Shown here: positions 61,080-64,000 of the stretch, piece after piece
Layout of the letters: every line of letters starts with the position of its first letter
How positions within the stretch are numbered: the first letter of the stretch is position 1
Assembly: GCA_963691655.1 (NCBI GenBank)
Contig: OY829329.1
Span: 80,718,613-80,782,612, forward strand
DNA from: Toxonevra muliebris
Taxonomy: Eukaryota > Arthropoda > Insecta > Diptera > Pallopteridae
Direction: 5' to 3'
Length of the DNA: 64,000 nucleotides
The notes under the pieces: model-generated
Seen by the model: only the letters and a program-made list of their open reading frames with translations
Databases searched by the model: none
What the model was told of the DNA's origin: nothing
Translations under genes and position numbers: made by a program

Positions 61080-62475
61080 AAAGAGCGATACTTCGATGGG
61101 AATTTAAGAGAGCCTATTATTTGAAAAGTAAGAGATCAAGAAGATAGAAAAGTAAGAAGCTCTCTCGGTTGCGTGTTTATCACGATCTGAGTCGCATAAG
61201 ATATATTCATTTCAAAAACATTCTAAGGCTGATGTCAGAGTGAATGCGATAAGCAGTGCGATGCTATGGCGTTACTTCACGCGATAAATCTCTTTACATA
61301 CATTAAATATGCTATCGGACGCGAGATGTCAGAGTGCGAGCGATACTGAAATAAAAAATAAAAATTCTCCATATGAATCAAAATGCGGACTGGAGCGTTA
61401 CGTACTTAGTCATATTTTTTTTTTGCTTATTCATAAACTTTATCTCGATGTTCAATGATCTCTGAGGTATGAGGATTTTGAAGAAAACCTGTTCTTGTAG
61501 CATATCATTTCACAATTTCTATGATCTATTTCCATGGTAAAGGATCATGGTAAATATTAACAATAACAAACATTTATTCAGTTTTTAGATTGTTTTGAAA
61601 GCAAAACTGTCTGATTTTTTCAAATGGCATAAGGCGGTCAGTGATTCAAAAGTGTTTTTCATCGGACAAAAATCTGTACCTTTTGATCTAAAACTCTTCA
61701 ATCTTTATTTTATTGTGCAAATTTAAGTCTGCTATTTAGTTTTTGGGAGTTTGTTCGTCAAACTTGGAAATTTTATTTTTTGATTTTTACATAAATAACT
61801 CAGTCCAACGCTAAATTTCAAATAGAGAATTAATAACATTTCAAGAATAATTCCAGGTCTCTGATTCTTTCCTTGTATTCAGATTTTCTCTTTCCCATCT
61901 GGGATTTTCTTTATATCGACCCGAAACCTATAATTTTAGTTTATACTGGATCCATATACAATTTTTATTACTTTAATGCTTAATGTAAAAAATGATAATT
62001 CGGATCGATTTTTGCAAAGAAAACTTTGACCAGTAAAAATAAGGATTGCAGATTTATGAAACAAAATGTTTTAATACAAAATTAAAGTATATTTCTTCCT
62101 CTTTTAAAGTTGTTTAACTACCAAAAAAAAATAATAACTTTTTTGTGTAGAGATGCATTTGTGTGTATGTCAAGTTGTCTGCTATAAAATTCTCAAGTGG
62201 TCGACGCATTTGCGCAAAAACCCATTATCTTCTAATACCATATCGAGCTAAATTAATAAAATTTGATATGGAGTCTTACTTGTTCCACACCGAACCAATT
62301 CTCAAATATCGGCCTACTCATGGACGTATCAAAATTAGGGGAAGAGGCTGTGGCTGGGAGACAGATGCGAATACCATATATTAAAAACAAAAGTATGGGG
62401 CTGTGCAATCTTACGTAGGAGCAATAGCGGATCTAAGGGGCGTAGAAAAGGGGAGAGGATTTAGAGTTAAATACG
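61080..62475. other. Non-coding stretch
   Basis: No gene is supported. ATGTCAGAGTG occurs twice in direct orientation (about 61230 and 61327), each followed by a GCGA-containing stretch. The 73-codon frame at 62163-62384 has no domain. Confidence 0.4.
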
Positions 62476-62479
62476 CTTG

Positions 62480-62577
62480 ACCTCCCCGCAACTCTCCTTA
62501 ACCTCCCCCCAACTCCACAACAACCTCCTCCATCCCCAATATAGTCCCCAACGCCTAACAAACCTCCCCCCTTCCTT
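62480..62577. repeat. C-rich degenerate tract (G-rich on the minus strand)
   Basis: Repeated variants of AACCTCCCC(C)AACT give at least five C4-C6 runs in about 100 bp, in an otherwise AT-rich window. The minus strand would carry matching G runs. It looks like a degenerate minisatellite. Confidence 0.6.
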
Positions 62578-62680
62578 ACTGATAAGAATTTCATATATTT
62601 GATTGTTGGTCACAAATCAAATCATTTCCTGATGAAATTTCTGAATTAAAATTAATAAGTATATTTATACAATCAAAAAA

Positions 62681-62990
62681 CGACACCGATAGTATAGTGG
62701 GTAGTGCACTAGACTTTCATTCCGGAGGTTCGGGTTCGATTCCGTCTTCGTGTGGTGGTTAATTTCCATAACTTTCTTATATTCACTATCAATATGAAGT
62801 ATATGAGAATTATAAGACAGTGTACAAGTGAACACCTTGGTTGGTAATGGCAAAACCACCAAGGCGATAAAAAATTGCCACACCGCCGTGCGGAATCGGC
62901 GTTAAACTGTAGGTCCAACTATGTGTATCACAATGGGCCGTTCAAACCTAAGTTTGTCTCTCGACAGCCACTCCAACCTAACCTAACCTA
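62681..62990 (+). mobile_element. tRNA-derived SINE, full-length copy (~310 bp)
   Basis: The tRNA-like head has a perfect A box TAGTATAGTGG (62690-62700) and a perfect B box GGTTCGATTCC (62733-62743), spaced as in tRNA genes; the head resembles Asp/Glu-type tRNAs (ACCGATAGTATAGTGG). The tRNA-unrelated body (GGCAAAACCACCAAGGCGAT, GCCACACCGCCGTGCGGAAT, GTTAAACTGTAGGTCCAACT, CACAATGGGCCGTTCAAACC, CGACAGCCACTCC) matches the copy at 34.2 kb. The 3' end is AACCTAACCTAACCTA. An imperfect 14-bp flanking duplication (ATACAATCAAAAAA / ATATAATGAAAAAT, 11/14) suggests an older insertion. The Pol III promoter is intact. Confidence 0.8.
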
Positions 62991-62994
62991 TATA

Positions 62995-64000
62995 ATGAAA
63001 AATTAAAATGCAGTCTGGAATAAAAAAATACTAATCATTTAACACAAACTAGTTTTTAAAAATAAATTTCACATTGAATTTGACTAAAAATTACTTATTA
63101 TTAATTTCAATTAATATTTCAATAAAATAAAATAAATTTTTTGATTTTAAAACGCAAAATTTTTGACTAAAATTCAAAATATTTTTCAAGTTTATCGAAA
63201 CTTTGAACTTAAATTCCACAAAAATCCTCCAAACGTCACCTATTATATCTAAATCACAACTAAAAAACTTTCATTAATTCAAACTATACAGTTTTTCTAT
63301 ATTTTGTAATTATGCAAGCACCTCATTTGCTTATAATTCGGATCATCAATCCGATTCGGATCGATTTTAAAAGTTAATTTTTTTCTTAGTACGTTTTCTA
63401 AAATGATTCTTATTTTTACCAAACTATAGCAGAATATTTAGTGAACAAACCCCTATATAAATCTTATAAATATATTTACCAGCACAAAAGTTATAATTGT
63501 TATAAAATTTGTGGTTTTCTTATTTTATTTGCTAATGCTTTATATGAAAATAAGCTCACTCTTTGAATATTTTTAATTTGGAAAAAATGTTTGCAAATTT
63601 CTTCCAAATAATTATTAAATTTTTTAGGCTTTGAGTGAACAATGATGCAAGAAGAATATCAAAAAGTTCATAGAACTAGCAGATCAGACGATCGTTTCGG
63701 AACCAGCTACGGTTCGTCATCAGTGATCTTTGTGATAATTCCATAATTTCAACAATCTATATAAGTAAATGAGAATTACAAAGACAGTTATTTTCACTGA
63801 ATAGTATTATTGAAAGGAACTACCGTCATTCTGCTACTACTACTGCCATTCTTCTTTGATACTTTTATTGCATATTGGTCAGAATTTCTGACATCTAATA
63901 TGAACCGTGTCTGTTTATCGTATGAAAAAACTGTTTATTGAAAAATTTTTATATACTTAGAAGCAGGCTTTCTTCTTCTTTTTTAATATTTTTAATTTGG
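62995..64000. other. Non-coding stretch at window end
   Basis: Very AT-rich, no open frame of note and no recognised repeat. Confidence 0.5.

Noticed and set aside
62681..62755. Functional tRNA gene
   Set aside because: A and B boxes are good but the acceptor and anticodon stems do not pair, and the sequence continues into a SINE body shared with another copy.

Overview
The window looks like nuclear DNA from a higher dipteran, most plausibly a tephritid-type fruit fly. It is strongly AT-rich, it has many short CATACATA/TGTATGTA and CA/GT repeats, and it is crowded with insect-type transposable elements. I found no host gene that I can name. Apart from the retrotransposon ORFs at 42.3-46.8 kb, the open frames are short, AT-biased and lack recognisable domains. 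The best reading is a long intergenic or intronic stretch that has collected transposons.

The one clearly coding object is an apparently full-length, two-ORF non-LTR retrotransposon of the R1 clade (about 41745-46940, + strand). ORF1 (488 aa) is a Gag-like RNA-binding protein with three C-terminal zinc knuckles. ORF2 (990 aa) carries an APE-type endonuclease, a reverse transcriptase with FADD, and a C-terminal CCHC knuckle. The ORFs overlap as ATGA. The element ends in a 24-nt poly(A), and CA-rich DNA lies on both sides. Both frames are uninterrupted, so it may be young or still competent.

The rest of the window is mostly older transposon debris. (1) LINE 3'-end relics (RNase H, C-terminal zinc knuckle or RT tail) lie at 9.9, 12.4, 18.5, 28.5, 32.6 and 58.7 kb, five of six on the minus strand. 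(2) Two copies of one tRNA-derived SINE lie at 34.2 kb (minus, exact 14-bp target duplication, internal deletion) and 62.7 kb (plus, A and B boxes intact); a different tRNA-derived SINE lies at 49.8 kb. (3) DNA transposons include a 902-bp Tc1-like element with ~230-bp terminal inverted repeats, TA duplications and an internally inverted transposase core (38.4 kb), a 1.5-kb hAT-like element with a near-perfect 8-bp duplication (56.3 kb), a 276-bp piggyBac-like MITE (2.9 kb), a 264-bp MITE (11.8 kb), a ~2-kb long-inverted-repeat element (14.5-16.5 kb), a TA-flanked ~525-bp MITE with an internal hairpin (19.2 kb), and mariner relics (18.3, 53.3 kb).

There is also one weak candidate for a small secreted-protein ORF (9071-9370, minus) and two TATA-plus-initiator core-promoter candidates nearby. 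No rRNA, complete tRNA, CRISPR array or bacterial-type feature was seen. All family calls come from motif recognition by eye; no database search was run.
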